Origin: Microvirga sp052114605
GTDB taxonomy: Bacteria > Pseudomonadota > Alphaproteobacteria > Rhizobiales > Beijerinckiaceae
Direction: 5' to 3'
Assembly: GCF_052114605.1 (NCBI RefSeq)
Contig: NZ_JBFRFB010000005.1
Span: forward strand, 248,001 to 312,000
Length of the DNA: 64,000 nt
Shown here: positions 8,252 to 18,499 of the stretch, piece after piece
Layout of the letters: every line of letters starts with the position of its first letter
Position numbering within the stretch: the stretch's first letter is position 1
The notes under the pieces: generated by a model
The model's database searches: none
What the model was told of the DNA's origin: nothing
What the model saw: the letters and a program-made list of their open reading frames with translations, nothing else
Program-made: the position numbers and the translations under genes

Positions 8252-9855
8252 TCTCCCTTGCCGATCGCGTCATCCTCGCCCGGGGATGGCGCCGCTGGCT
8301 CCTGGGCTTTGTGGCCGGGGCCGTCGGCGCGCTCGCGATGCCGCCCTTCGGTTTTCTCGCCGCACTCGCCCTGTCTTTGATCCCCGTAATCCTGCTGATG
8401 GACGGCACCGCCAAGAGCGGAGCGTCGCGCTGGGCACCCGTGAAAGCGGCCGCCTTCATCGGCTGGTTCTGGGGATTCGGCTATTTCGTCGCCGGGCTCT
8501 GGTGGCTGGGCGCGGCTTTCCTCGTGGAGGCCGACCAATTCGCCTGGGCCCTGCCCTTGGGCGTGCTGGGCCTGCCGGCGGTGCTCGCGTTCTTTCCCGC
8601 CTTCGGTTTCGCCCTGGCGCGCCTGCTCTGGCTGCCCGATGCCTCCCGCGTATTCGCCCTCAGCTTCGGCCTGACCGTCAGCGAAGTCATGCGAGGGCAT
8701 CTTTTTACCGGCTTTCCCTGGAACAGCCCCGGCATGGCGCTCGGTCAGAATCTCTGGCTCATGCAGAGCGCGTCTCTCGTCGGCCTCTATGGCCTGACCT
8801 TTATCGCGATAGCGATCTGCGCCGCGCCTACCCTGCTCCTGACCGGGCGCACCCGGCGCGAGCGCTGGATGTCGCCTGTCTTGGCGCTGCTTGCCATAGG
8901 CATCATGGCCGGGTTCGGAATCTGGCGCATCCCGTCCGAACCCTCGGCCACGGTCGAGAACGTGCGCTTCCGCATCATGCAGCCGAACCTTCCGCAGGAC
9001 GCGAAATTCAATCCGCGCAACCGCGACGCCATCATGCGCCGCTACCTGACGATCAGCGCGAGCCAGGCGCGCGACGGTATGGGCCTTGCCGGTGCAACCC
9101 ATCTCGTCTGGCCCGAATCCGCCTTTCCCTTCCTGCTCCATCGCGATCCTGCCTCGCTTGCTCAGATCGGCGGTCTTCTGGAGCCGGGGTCCGTCCTGAT
9201 CACCGGCGCCGCGCGCATGGATGAGCCGCTGCCGGGCGAAGCCGTGGGCAAGTTCTTCAACGCGATCCAGGTCATCGACGATCGCGGCACGATCCTCGGC
9301 GCCTATGACAAGGTGCACCTAGTGCCCTTCGGGGAATATGTGCCGAAATTCCTCGACACCCTGATCCGGGTGGTGGGCCTGCGCCAGTTCGTGCAGATCC
9401 CCGGCGGCTTCGAGCCAAGTGAGCGTCGCGTGCCGCTGACCATTCCCGGCCTGCCGCCGGTGGCTGCGACGATATGCTACGAGGCGATTTTTCCTGGCGA
9501 CATCTTGCCCGAAGGGCCGCGCCCGAACCTCATCCTCAACGTCACCAACGACGCATGGTTCGGCCAGACGCCGGGACCTTACCAACACTTTGCTCAGGCA
9601 CGCCTACGTTCCGTAGAGGAAGGTCTGCCTTTAGTCAGAGCTGCGAACACCGGAATCTCTGCAATGATCGATTCATATGGTCGTATTGTGGACAGTCTTC
9701 CACTTGGGGTTGAAGGCGTTATAGATGTAAAGTTACCGGTTGCGTCTTCACCGACAGTTTATTCGAAATTCGCAATGTTTTCTTTGACGGCCACGCTTGC
9801 CGTCTGCTTAATGGCTTTAATTGTAGGTCGAAAGCAGCGGTCCTTTGTAGTATAG
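8248..9855 (+). CDS. lnt: Apolipoprotein N-acyltransferase Lnt
   Basis: The 535-aa inner-membrane enzyme adds the third acyl chain to lipoproteins. About six N-terminal membrane helices (residues 10-225) precede a periplasmic nitrilase domain with the catalytic triad in VWPESAFPF (Glu near 290), YDKVHLVPFGEY (Lys near 353) and TICYEAIFPG (Cys near 410), then a final membrane helix at 505-527. The last 90 codons, from about 9580, use many more A/T-ending codons than the rest, a sharp local shift. It overlaps the upstream corC-like gene by four bases. Confidence 0.96.
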   Translation: MISLADRVILARGWRRWLLGFVAGAVGALAMPPFGFLAALALSLIPVILLMDGTAKSGASRWAPVKAAAFIGWFWGFGYFVAGLWWLGAAFLVEADQFAWALPLGVLGLPAVLAFFPAFGFALARLLWLPDASRVFALSFGLTVSEVMRGHLFTGFPWNSPGMALGQNLWLMQSASLVGLYGLTFIAIAICAAPTLLLTGRTRRERWMSPVLALLAIGIMAGFGIWRIPSEPSATVENVRFRIMQPNLPQDAKFNPRNRDAIMRRYLTISASQARDGMGLAGATHLVWPESAFPFLLHRDPASLAQIGGLLEPGSVLITGAARMDEPLPGEAVGKFFNAIQVIDDRGTILGAYDKVHLVPFGEYVPKFLDTLIRVVGLRQFVQIPGGFEPSERRVPLTIPGLPPVAATICYEAIFPGDILPEGPRPNLILNVTNDAWFGQTPGPYQHFAQARLRSVEEGLPLVRAANTGISAMIDSYGRIVDSLPLGVEGVIDVKLPVASSPTVYSKFAMFSLTATLAVCLMALIVGRKQRSFVV

Positions 9856-9904
9856 GGTAATGATGACTCGACGCTACGTCAGCTTCGGCAAGAAAGCGTG
9901 AGTT

Positions 9905-10321
9905 ATGAAGAAATCGACCAGCTCAATCGATGTGGAGATCGGGACACGCGTGCGTATGCGCAGGATCTCGATTGGCATGAGCCAAGAAAAACTTGGCGAT
10001 ATGCTTGGCCTTACGTTTCAGCAGGTCCAGAAGTATGAAAAAGGCACCAACCGGATCAGCGTTGGTCGCCTCGTCGATATCGCCAAGATCCTCGGTGTTG
10101 GAATCGACTTCTTCTTCAACGGTATCAAGAGCGTCAAAATCGATACGGGCTTTGCGGAGGAAGAATCCGCTCCCTATATCTCGGATGTAATGTCCACGCC
10201 GGAAGGTCTTCAGCTGATCAGAACCTTCACCGGCATCAAGAACGCCAAGGTTCGCAAAAGCATCGTTCAATTGGTCGCGGCTCTCGCGGCCCAGGAAAAC
10301 GAAGAAGAGCGTTCTTCATAA
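9905..10321 (+). CDS. XRE/Cro-CI family regulator upstream of metK
   Basis: The 138-aa protein has a classical helix-turn-helix in residues 10-65 (MSQEKLGDMLGLTFQQVQKYE) and a variable C-terminal part. Related HTH proteins are found between lnt and metK in many alphaproteobacteria, and one in Sinorhizobium was described as pH-responsive (PhrR-like); I do not assign that symbol. Codon usage is less G+C-rich than the core genes. It lies 49 bp after lnt and 108 bp before metK, so it may control metK or itself. Confidence 0.85.
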   Translation: MKKSTSSIDVEIGTRVRMRRISIGMSQEKLGDMLGLTFQQVQKYEKGTNRISVGRLVDIAKILGVGIDFFFNGIKSVKIDTGFAEEESAPYISDVMSTPEGLQLIRTFTGIKNAKVRKSIVQLVAALAAQENEEERSS

Positions 10322-10334
10322 AGAACGCGTTCGC

Positions 10335-10420
10335 TTGACCTTTCTTTAAGGCTGCGGCATGAGCATGGCAAAAGAAGCCTACAGAACCGGTAGGCATAGC
10401 TATCCTATCTGCCTCGAAGG
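10335..10420 (+). promoter_or_regulatory. Candidate metK promoter and structured leader
   Basis: TTGACC at 10335 with a weak -10-like CATGAG 17 bp later would start a leader of about 60 nt before metK. That leader has GCCTAC (10377) pairing with GTAGGC (10390), and the same 3' arm can instead pair further down through AGGCA/TGCCT, close to the AAGGA ribosome site. Two mutually exclusive hairpins suggest control of metK expression. It does not resemble the SAM-II consensus I know. Confidence 0.4.
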
Positions 10421-10429
10421 AATTCTATC

Positions 10430-11608
10430 GTGCGCCGCTCCAGCTATCTTTTCACCAGTGAATCGGTCTCCGAAGGCCATCCGGACAAGGTCTGCGACCG
10501 GATTTCGGATGCCGTCGTCGATGCTTATCTCGCCGCGGAGCCCGAGGCTCGCGTAGCCTGCGAGACGCTCGCCACCACCAACCGCGTGGTCATCGCCGGT
10601 GAGGTGCGCGGTCCCGATTCGATCAATAAGGACAAGGTGATCGAGCTCGCCCGCGATGCCATCAAGGATATTGGCTACGAGCAGGAAGGCTTCCACTGGA
10701 AGAACGCCGAGATCGACGTCTACCTGCATGCCCAGTCGGCGCATATCGCCCAGGGCGTGGACGCGTCCGGCAACAAGGACGAAGGCGCGGGCGACCAGGG
10801 CATCATGTTCGGCTATGCCTGCAACGAGACACCCGAGCTCATGCCGGCGCCGATCTACTACGCCCACAAGATCCTCGAAAACCTGAACGTCGCCCGCAAG
10901 GCGAAGACCGGCGATGCCGCCAAGCTCGGGCCCGACGCCAAGAGCCAGGTTACGGTGCGTTACGAGAACGGCAAGCCGGTCGGCGTCACGCAGATCGTTC
11001 TGTCGACGCAGCACCTGGACGAGAATCTGTCGTCGGACGACGTGCGCAAGATCGTCGAGCCCTATATCCGCAAGACCCTGCCGGAAGGCTGGATCTCGTC
11101 CCAGACCATCTGGCACGTGAACCCCACCGGCAAGTTCGTGATCGGCGGTCCCGACGGCGATTGCGGCCTCACCGGTCGCAAGATCATCGTGGACACCTAT
11201 GGCGGTGCAGCCCCCCATGGCGGCGGCGCCTTCTCGGGCAAGGACCCGACCAAGGTGGACCGCTCGGCCGCCTATGCAGCCCGCTACCTGGCCAAGAACG
11301 TGGTGGCCGCAGGCCTTGCCGAAAACTGCACCCTGCAGCTCTCCTACGCCATCGGCGTGGCGAAGCCCCTCTCGATCTACGTGGACCTGCACGGCACTGG
11401 AAAGATCGCCGAGGACAAGCTCGAAGCGGTTCTCATGGACGTCATGGACCTCTCGCCCCGCGGCATCCGCACGCATCTCGGCCTCAACAAGCCGATCTAT
11501 GCCCGCACCTCCGCTTACGGCCATTTCGGCCGCGCGCCGCAAGCTGACGGCGGCTTCTCCTGGGAGCGCACGGACCTCGCCGACAGCCTCAAGGCGGCGT
11601 TCCGGTAA
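10430..11608 (+). CDS. metK: S-adenosylmethionine synthetase MetK
   Basis: The 392-aa enzyme makes SAM from methionine and ATP. Visible motifs are SVSEGHPDKVCD at the N-terminus (ATP/Mg binding), GAGDQGIMFGYA near residue 120, the GGGAFSGKDPTKVDRSAAY phosphate-binding block near 264, and DLHGTGK in the C-terminal third. Length and motifs are complete. Start is GTG 10430 with AAGGA upstream. It follows the HTH gene and precedes trmB, a SAM-dependent enzyme. Confidence 0.97.
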   Translation: MRRSSYLFTSESVSEGHPDKVCDRISDAVVDAYLAAEPEARVACETLATTNRVVIAGEVRGPDSINKDKVIELARDAIKDIGYEQEGFHWKNAEIDVYLHAQSAHIAQGVDASGNKDEGAGDQGIMFGYACNETPELMPAPIYYAHKILENLNVARKAKTGDAAKLGPDAKSQVTVRYENGKPVGVTQIVLSTQHLDENLSSDDVRKIVEPYIRKTLPEGWISSQTIWHVNPTGKFVIGGPDGDCGLTGRKIIVDTYGGAAPHGGGAFSGKDPTKVDRSAAYAARYLAKNVVAAGLAENCTLQLSYAIGVAKPLSIYVDLHGTGKIAEDKLEAVLMDVMDLSPRGIRTHLGLNKPIYARTSAYGHFGRAPQADGGFSWERTDLADSLKAAFR

Positions 11609-11624
11609 GGACCTGATCCGAAAA

Positions 11625-11660
11625 AGTGGGCACCGGTTTTCTGAGAGGATCGTGCCCACT
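11625..11660. repeat. Hairpin repeat between metK and trmB
   Basis: AGTGGGCAC (11625) pairs perfectly with GTGCCCACT (11652). The left flank GATCCGAAAA and the inner ACCGGTTTTC resemble the palindromes at 21601-21654, so this belongs to the same dispersed family. It has no T tract and probably does not terminate efficiently, so trmB may still be transcribed from metK. Confidence 0.6.
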
Positions 11661-11675
11661 TAGGAGAAATCTTCT

Positions 11676-12371
11676 ATGAGCGAAGCTCCCGAACAAACCG
11701 GCGCCTTCTTCGGGCGCCGGAAAGGCAAGAAGCTTCGCGCAGGCCAGGACGATCTCGTCCATAATCTGCTGCCCGCGATCCGCACGATCCCGGGCAGCGC
11801 GCCCTCCAGCCAGTTCCCGAACACAGATGCGCGCGAAACTTGGCTTGAGATCGGCTTCGGCGGCGGTGAACATCTGGCTCACCAGGCCCGCTCCCATCCC
11901 GACGTCAATTTCATCGGCTGCGAGCCCTTCGTGAACGGCATGGCGAAGCTTCTCGCCGCCGTGGAGCATGAAAAGCTCGGCAATATCCGCGTCTGGGACG
12001 ACGACGTCACCAAGCTGCTGCCGACCCTGCCGGACAATTCCTTCGACCGCGTCTACATTCTCTATCCCGACCCCTGGCCGAAGCGCCGCCAGCGCAAGCG
12101 CCGTCTGGTGTCGGACGAGATGCTCGTCGAGCTTGCCCGCGTCATGAAGCCGGGTGCGGAGCTGCGCTTTGCCAGCGACATCGACGATTACATCGGCTGG
12201 GTGCTTGCCCGCGTCATGCGCTCAGACCATTTCTGCTGGACCGCCGCCCGCGCCGACGATTGGCGAAACGCTTATGAAGGCTGGCCCGGCACCCGCTACG
12301 AGGCGAAGGCGATCCGCGAGGGCCGCGTGCCGAGCTACCTGACGATGGTGCGTGTTCAAGCCACGCCTTGA
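11676..12371 (+). CDS. trmB: tRNA (guanine-N7-)-methyltransferase TrmB
   Basis: The 231-aa SAM-dependent enzyme methylates G46 of tRNA. Motifs are WLEIGFGGGEHL (SAM-binding motif I, residues 50-61), FIGCEPFVNGM, and the family signature YILYPDPWPKRRQRKRR near residue 128. A GGAGAA ribosome site precedes the ATG. The 3' end overlaps the convergent ABC ATPase gene by 16 bases. Confidence 0.96.
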   Translation: MSEAPEQTGAFFGRRKGKKLRAGQDDLVHNLLPAIRTIPGSAPSSQFPNTDARETWLEIGFGGGEHLAHQARSHPDVNFIGCEPFVNGMAKLLAAVEHEKLGNIRVWDDDVTKLLPTLPDNSFDRVYILYPDPWPKRRQRKRRLVSDEMLVELARVMKPGAELRFASDIDDYIGWVLARVMRSDHFCWTAARADDWRNAYEGWPGTRYEAKAIREGRVPSYLTMVRVQATP

Positions 12372-13057
12372 GTCATCCGCTCGTCGCTGACGACCATTCC
12401 ATCCACCAGATGAATGCGCCGGTCCATACGGGCTGCAATGTCGAGATCGTGCGTGACGGCGATCACGGTCTTGCCGCGCTTGTGCACGAGATCCTTGAGG
12501 ATGACGAAGACCTGTTCCGAGCTTTTGCTGTCGAGGCTGCCGGTCGGCTCGTCGGCGAGCACGACGCGAGGATCGTTGGCGAGCGCCCGGGCGACGGCGA
12601 CACGCTGGCGCTGACCGCCTGACAGCTGATCCGGCCGCTTGTCGAGATGACCGGCCAGTCCGAGATCCTCCAGCAATCCCGTGGCACGCTCCCGCATCTC
12701 ACACGAGGACAGGCGTCCCGCCTTGCGCATCGGCAGCTCCACGTTGCCGAGCACGCTGAATTCCGGCAGCAGGAAGTGGAACTGAAAGACGAAGCCGAGC
12801 AGGTCCAAGCGCATGCGGGCGAGTTCGTCGTCATCGAGGCGCGAGGTATCCTGACCGGCAATCCGCAGCGTGCCGCTGGTCGGGCGGTCGAGAAGCCCGA
12901 GCAAGTAGAGAAGCGAGGATTTACCTGAACCGGAGGGACCGGTGATCGCGATGAGCTCCTTCTCTCCGATTGTGAACGACACATCGCGCACCAGCGTCAC
13001 GGGGACGATGGCCGGCAGGATGCGTGTCAGGTTTTCGGCTTCGATGAGCGCGGTCAT
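12356..13057 (-). CDS. ABC transporter ATP-binding protein (LolD/MacB type)
   Basis: The 233-aa ATPase has Walker A GPSGSGKSS near residue 40, signature LSGGQRQRVAVARAL, Walker B RVVLADEPTGSLD and the H-loop VTHD. These are typical of the LolD/MacB/FtsE group that pairs with FtsX-type permeases. Start is ATG 13057, overlapping the permease stop as ATGA; the longer upstream reading is spurious. Together with the following permease and membrane-fusion protein (gene order fusion protein, permease, ATPase in transcription order) it forms an exporter like DevBCA. It is not the canonical lolCDE cluster; substrate unknown. Confidence 0.88.
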   Translation of the reverse strand: MTALIEAENLTRILPAIVPVTLVRDVSFTIGEKELIAITGPSGSGKSSLLYLLGLLDRPTSGTLRIAGQDTSRLDDDELARMRLDLLGFVFQFHFLLPEFSVLGNVELPMRKAGRLSSCEMRERATGLLEDLGLAGHLDKRPDQLSGGQRQRVAVARALANDPRVVLADEPTGSLDSKSSEQVFVILKDLVHKRGKTVIAVTHDLDIAARMDRRIHLVDGMVVSDERMTQGVA

Positions 13058-14301
13058 GTAGCGCCCCGAATGATGTCGACCGGATTGAGCCTGGCTGCCT
13101 GACGGGCGGGAAGATAGCCCGCTACTCCCGCCGCGATGAGCGCGAAAAGCGAGGCGATCACATAGTGCCAGGGGCTCCAGAACAGGGGAAGGCGCGTCAA
13201 TTCCCGGCCGATGCCGGCGCCCGACACCTTGAACTCCACCTGGGACAGGGCCAGGCAGAGCAGGAAGCCAATTATCCAACCGGCCACGGAACCGGCAAAG
13301 CCGAGCGCCAGCCCCTCCATCAGAAACAATCGCCGCATGTTGCCTTGCGTGAAACCGAGAGACTTGAGGATCGCGATGTCGCGCGCCTTCTCATGCGTGA
13401 TGGTGGAGATGATGTTGTAGATGCCGAAGCCTGCCACGAGCAGGATTGCGCCGACGACCGTGTACATGACCACGTTGCGTACAACGAGCGCTTCGAGAAT
13501 CGATTCGTTCGCCTCCTGCCAGGGCACTGCCTTGTAGCCGATCTCCGCTTCCACCTGACGGGCGACGCGCGGCGCTGCACCAGGATCGTCGAGCCGCACC
13601 CGGATATCGTTGATGGCGTTGGGACGCTCGGAGAGTATCTGCGCATTCTTCAGAAGCACATAGGTCTCGCCCTCGTCGCGTGCATTGTTGCCGGTGTGGA
13701 ACTGCCCGACGATCTTGAAGCCGCGCGACTGGCCCGTGGGCGAGACGAGCTGGATCGTGGTGCCGATCGATGCCCCGAGGCGTTGCGCCAGCCTGTCACC
13801 CACTACGATGTTGTTGCCGCCCGCACGCAGGGCATCGAAACTCCCTTGAAGGAAATCGCCTGCGACGGAGGAAACCGTTTCCTCAACCTCAGGCTCGATG
13901 CCGAGGATCGTGACGCCCACATCGCGGCCGGAATAGCGGGCCACCCCCTGTGTGCGCAGGCTTTGCGCGATCCGGCCAGGCACCCAGGCGCGCAGGGAAG
14001 CGAAGGCGGCAGCCGGGTTGAGGATGCCGCGCCGATCCTCTTTCGGCCTCAAGCCCTCGAAGCTCACGGCGGGAAACAGGTCTTCCGCCGGCTGGCGTCG
14101 CGGCGTGCGGCTCTCGTCGCTGATCTGCACATGCGGCATCGTATCGACGAGCTGGGCGATGAAATCCTTCTCCGTACCCTGCATGAGCGCCGCCATGGCG
14201 ATGGAAAAACCCACACCGAGCGCGACGCCGAGTGTCGCCACGACGGTCTGGCGGCCGCGTCCGGCGATATGCGTGAAGGCAAGGTCAAGGATCAGGCGCA
14301 T
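13054..14301 (-). CDS. ABC transporter permease (FtsX/MacB type)
   Basis: The 415-aa inner-membrane protein has one N-terminal helix (residues 15-40), a large periplasmic domain (about 45-285) and three C-terminal helices (about 290-315, 340-365, 380-402), the MacB-PCD plus FtsX layout. The cytoplasmic loop HEKARDIAILKSLGF is the typical ATPase coupling segment. Start MRLILDLAF at 14301 lies one base from the stop of the adaptor gene. Mechanotransmission, rather than transport through the membrane, is the known mode of this family. Confidence 0.88.
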   Translation of the reverse strand: MRLILDLAFTHIAGRGRQTVVATLGVALGVGFSIAMAALMQGTEKDFIAQLVDTMPHVQISDESRTPRRQPAEDLFPAVSFEGLRPKEDRRGILNPAAAFASLRAWVPGRIAQSLRTQGVARYSGRDVGVTILGIEPEVEETVSSVAGDFLQGSFDALRAGGNNIVVGDRLAQRLGASIGTTIQLVSPTGQSRGFKIVGQFHTGNNARDEGETYVLLKNAQILSERPNAINDIRVRLDDPGAAPRVARQVEAEIGYKAVPWQEANESILEALVVRNVVMYTVVGAILLVAGFGIYNIISTITHEKARDIAILKSLGFTQGNMRRLFLMEGLALGFAGSVAGWIIGFLLCLALSQVEFKVSGAGIGRELTRLPLFWSPWHYVIASLFALIAAGVAGYLPARQAARLNPVDIIRGAT

Positions 14302-14302
14302 C

Positions 14303-15301
14303 TCAATGGCCCTTCTCTTTGACAATAGCCCCGTCGGCGAGTTCTTCCGCAAACGGGACGATCACCCGCTCGGTCTCCTCCAGTCCCGACAGAATCTGCG
14401 TGTTGCTGGCGCCGCGAATGCCGGTCTTCACCTTCCGTCGCCGGGCGATGCTGTTCTCGACGATGAACAGGGCCTCGCCGCGAAGAGCGCTCGTCGGCAC
14501 GAGAAGAGCGTCGGAGACCACATGCACGATGATGTTCACCTCGACCGTCATGCCGATCCGCAAGGGCGTGGCATCCGGCAAGGCCAAGTGCACCCGGTAC
14601 GTCTTGGCGACGGGATCGCCCTTCGGGGTGATCGATTCGACGCGGGCCTCCAGGATCTGGCCGGGGAATGCATCGGCCTTCAGGACGGCGCGCTGGCCGA
14701 CCGTGACCCGGGGGATGTCTTCCTCGTTCACGTCGGCCTCGATCTGGAGCGGCTTGGGCTCGCCCACCCAGAACAGCACGGTTCCCGGCTCTGCCACCTC
14801 GCCTACCTCCCCATCCTGACGCAGGACGACACCGCTCATGGGCGCGCGCAACACATAGGATTCGAGACGCGATTGCTGGCCTGCGATGAGAGCTTCGACC
14901 TGGTTCAGCTCGCTGCGGGCGCGGTCCAGTGTCTGTTCCGTTGACACCCGGCGCTCCACGAGGGCAACGGCCCTGTCGTAATCGGAGGACGCGGATTTAT
15001 GTCGGGCGCGCAGCTCGGCGAGGGTCGATTCCGGCTGCCGGCTGTCGAGCCGGGCCAGCACGGCGCCGCGCTCCACCGGCTCGCCTTCGCAGTTGCAAAG
15101 CTCGACGATCCGCTCCCGAAGGAGAGGGGTTACCTTGGCCCATGTGCGCGGCTCGACGACGCCGGTGGCATAAACGATCTCCGCCGCATCGCCCCGGCTG
15201 GGCTGAACCACGGCAATCTCGCGCGGCTTGCGAAGGTACCAGACGGCTGCTCCTGCGACCGCCAGCACGGCCATGGCAAGGAGCACGCGGGACAGCTTCA
15301 A
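14303..15301 (-). CDS. Periplasmic adaptor (HlyD/membrane-fusion) subunit of the exporter
   Basis: The protein is about 332 aa with an N-terminal membrane anchor (residues 8-24), a biotinyl-lipoyl-like half motif (GEPVERGAVLARLDSRQPE), a short helical hairpin (about 80-140), the second lipoyl half (VLRAPMSGVVLRQDGEVGE) and a beta-barrel domain. I chose TTG 15301 because GGAGGG lies six bases upstream; ATG 15334 is an alternative with a poor ribosome site. It is the first gene of a three-gene operon with an FtsX-type permease and an ATPase. No outer-membrane factor is encoded nearby. Confidence 0.8.
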   Translation of the reverse strand: MKLSRVLLAMAVLAVAGAAVWYLRKPREIAVVQPSRGDAAEIVYATGVVEPRTWAKVTPLLRERIVELCNCEGEPVERGAVLARLDSRQPESTLAELRARHKSASSDYDRAVALVERRVSTEQTLDRARSELNQVEALIAGQQSRLESYVLRAPMSGVVLRQDGEVGEVAEPGTVLFWVGEPKPLQIEADVNEEDIPRVTVGQRAVLKADAFPGQILEARVESITPKGDPVAKTYRVHLALPDATPLRIGMTVEVNIIVHVVSDALLVPTSALRGEALFIVENSIARRRKVKTGIRGASNTQILSGLEETERVIVPFAEELADGAIVKEKGH

Positions 15302-15411
15302 GACAGGCCCTCCAATACCCAGGATTTCTAGCATAACCGGAGCTTGGCCGCGATTGAGGGTTATTCCGGAGCAGCGGCAAAGTGGCTGGACCGGCACGTC
15401 CGACACAACTC

Positions 15412-15440
15412 TTGCGTTTTTAGCCTTGTGGAGCTATATC
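15412..15440 (+). promoter_or_regulatory. Sigma-70-type promoter of the rimP-nusA-infB operon
   Basis: TTGCGT at 15412-15417 and TATATC at 15435-15440 are separated by exactly 17 bp. The predicted start lies near 15447, giving a leader of about 95 nt before rimP that contains a small hairpin (GCAGC-GTTAA-GCTGC, 15461-15475) and a terminator-like hairpin. No competing promoter closer to rimP is evident. Confidence 0.55.
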
Positions 15441-15481
15441 TTTCGCCGTCAGCTCTGGTTGCAGCGTTAAGCTGCCGTTCG

Positions 15482-15512
15482 AGAGTGGGCCCCGCCGGGT
15501 CCGCTCTTTTTT
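15482..15512 (+). terminator. Terminator-like hairpin inside the rimP leader (possible attenuator)
   Basis: An 11-bp stem AGAGTGGGCCC / GGGTCCGCTCT (two G-U pairs), loop CGCC, runs directly into six Ts. It lies between the likely promoter and the rimP start 31 bp further on, so it cannot be the end of an upstream plus-strand gene: the upstream exporter genes run the other way. Attenuation of the operon is the simplest reading; a short terminated RNA is an alternative. Confidence 0.65.
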
Positions 15513-15542
15513 ATTGCTTGAATGCCGGAGCTTTGGAGAATC

Positions 15543-16169
15543 ATGACGAACGAACGCGACAAGCGGCTGATAACGGAAAACGGCGTTGCTGCCCGTGTGG
15601 CCGCCATCGTGGAACCCGTGATCGAGGATCTGGGCTTCAATCTCGTGCGGGTGAAGGTCACCGGCGAGAACGGCTGCACCGTGCAGATCATGGCCGAGAG
15701 GCCGGACGGCACCATGGCGGTCAGCGATTGCGAGACCGTCAGCCGCGCCGTTTCGCCGGTGCTCGACCTCGAGGATCCGATCTCCACCGCCTATTATCTC
15801 GAAGTTTCCTCGCCGGGCATCGACCGCCCGCTCGTGCGTGCCAGCGACTTCGAGCGCTGGACCGGCCACGATGCCAAGGTCGAGCTGGCCGTGCCTCAGG
15901 CAGGCCGCAAGCGCTTTCGCGGTTTCCTGCGCGGCGTCGAGAATGGCGAGCTCGTGATCGAGCTGCCGGACGTGAAGGAAGGCCTCGAGCCCATCGCGCG
16001 CGTTCCCCTCTCGGATCTCGGCGAAGCGCACCTCGTTCTGACCGACGACCTGATCCGTGAATCGCTGCGCCGGGGAACGGCGCCGACCACGGACGATCTT
16101 GATGAAGACACGGATGTGGTGGAAGCGCCTGAACAGGACAACGACCCATCCGATACGAAACCGAACTAA
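15543..16169 (+). CDS. rimP: Ribosome maturation factor RimP
   Basis: The 208-aa protein has the RimP N-terminal domain (VEPVIEDLGFNLVRVKV, residues 20-36) and the central YYLEVSSPGIDRPL signature, followed by the SH3-like C-terminal domain and an acidic tail (residues 180-208). RimP is needed for 30S maturation. Start ATG 15543 has GGAG five bases upstream. It heads the rimP-nusA-ylxR-infB operon, and nusA follows after 12 bp. Confidence 0.95.
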   Translation: MTNERDKRLITENGVAARVAAIVEPVIEDLGFNLVRVKVTGENGCTVQIMAERPDGTMAVSDCETVSRAVSPVLDLEDPISTAYYLEVSSPGIDRPLVRASDFERWTGHDAKVELAVPQAGRKRFRGFLRGVENGELVIELPDVKEGLEPIARVPLSDLGEAHLVLTDDLIRESLRRGTAPTTDDLDEDTDVVEAPEQDNDPSDTKPN

Positions 16170-16181
16170 GGAGTGACCTCG

Positions 16182-17801
<1,620 letters not shown>

Positions 17802-17831
17802 CCGGACAATGGCAAAGCGAGGTCAGCACCC

Positions 17832-18499
17832 GTGCCGCGGCATGAACCGGAGCGCACCTGCATCATCACCCGCGAGGCTCAAAGCCCCGCGGAGCTGATC
17901 CGCTTTGTCCTCGGGCCCGACAGCCAAGTCGTTCCCGATCTGCGTCACAAGCTGCCGGGTCGCGGCGTTTGGGTCACCGCCCGCCGCGACATGGTGGAGC
18001 AGGCGGTCAAGCGCCGCCTTTTCTCCCGCGCCTTCAAGACCGAGGCCAAAACCTCGGAGACCCTGTCCGACGATATCGAGCGCGTCCTCCGCGACGACGT
18101 GAGGCAGGGCCTGGCGCTCGCCAACAAGGCGGGCAACGTGATTACTGGATTCCAGAAAGTCGAGGCCGCAATCACGGTTAAGCCCATCGTTGCCCTTATT
18201 CATGCCGTAGAGGCGGCCGAAGATGGGCGAAGAAAATTGGCAAACCCGTTGCGAAAACGCCTCGGTGAGGCAATATCTAGCTTTCCGGTCATCCAAGTAT
18301 TGTCGATTGACGAATTGGATTTGGCATTAGGCCGGTCTCATGTGATACATGCTGCCCTCGTCGCGGGCGCTGGGAGCGACGGCTTTCTGAACCGCTGGCA
18401 TCGCTACCGTACCTATTGCGGCATCGGCGCCGACCCATCTGGCCTCGGAAACGAGACCGGCGAACCCACGATTTTGAAACCCGCAGGAACTGAGGCGGA

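Noticed and set aside
10370..10429. A SAM-II riboswitch before metK
   Set aside because: The pseudoknot consensus I know is not present; only simple alternative hairpins are seen.
12356..13057. The ATPase gene as lolD of a LolCDE system
   Set aside because: The linked genes are one FtsX-type permease and an HlyD-type adaptor, not LolC/LolE, so a MacB/DevBCA-type exporter fits better.
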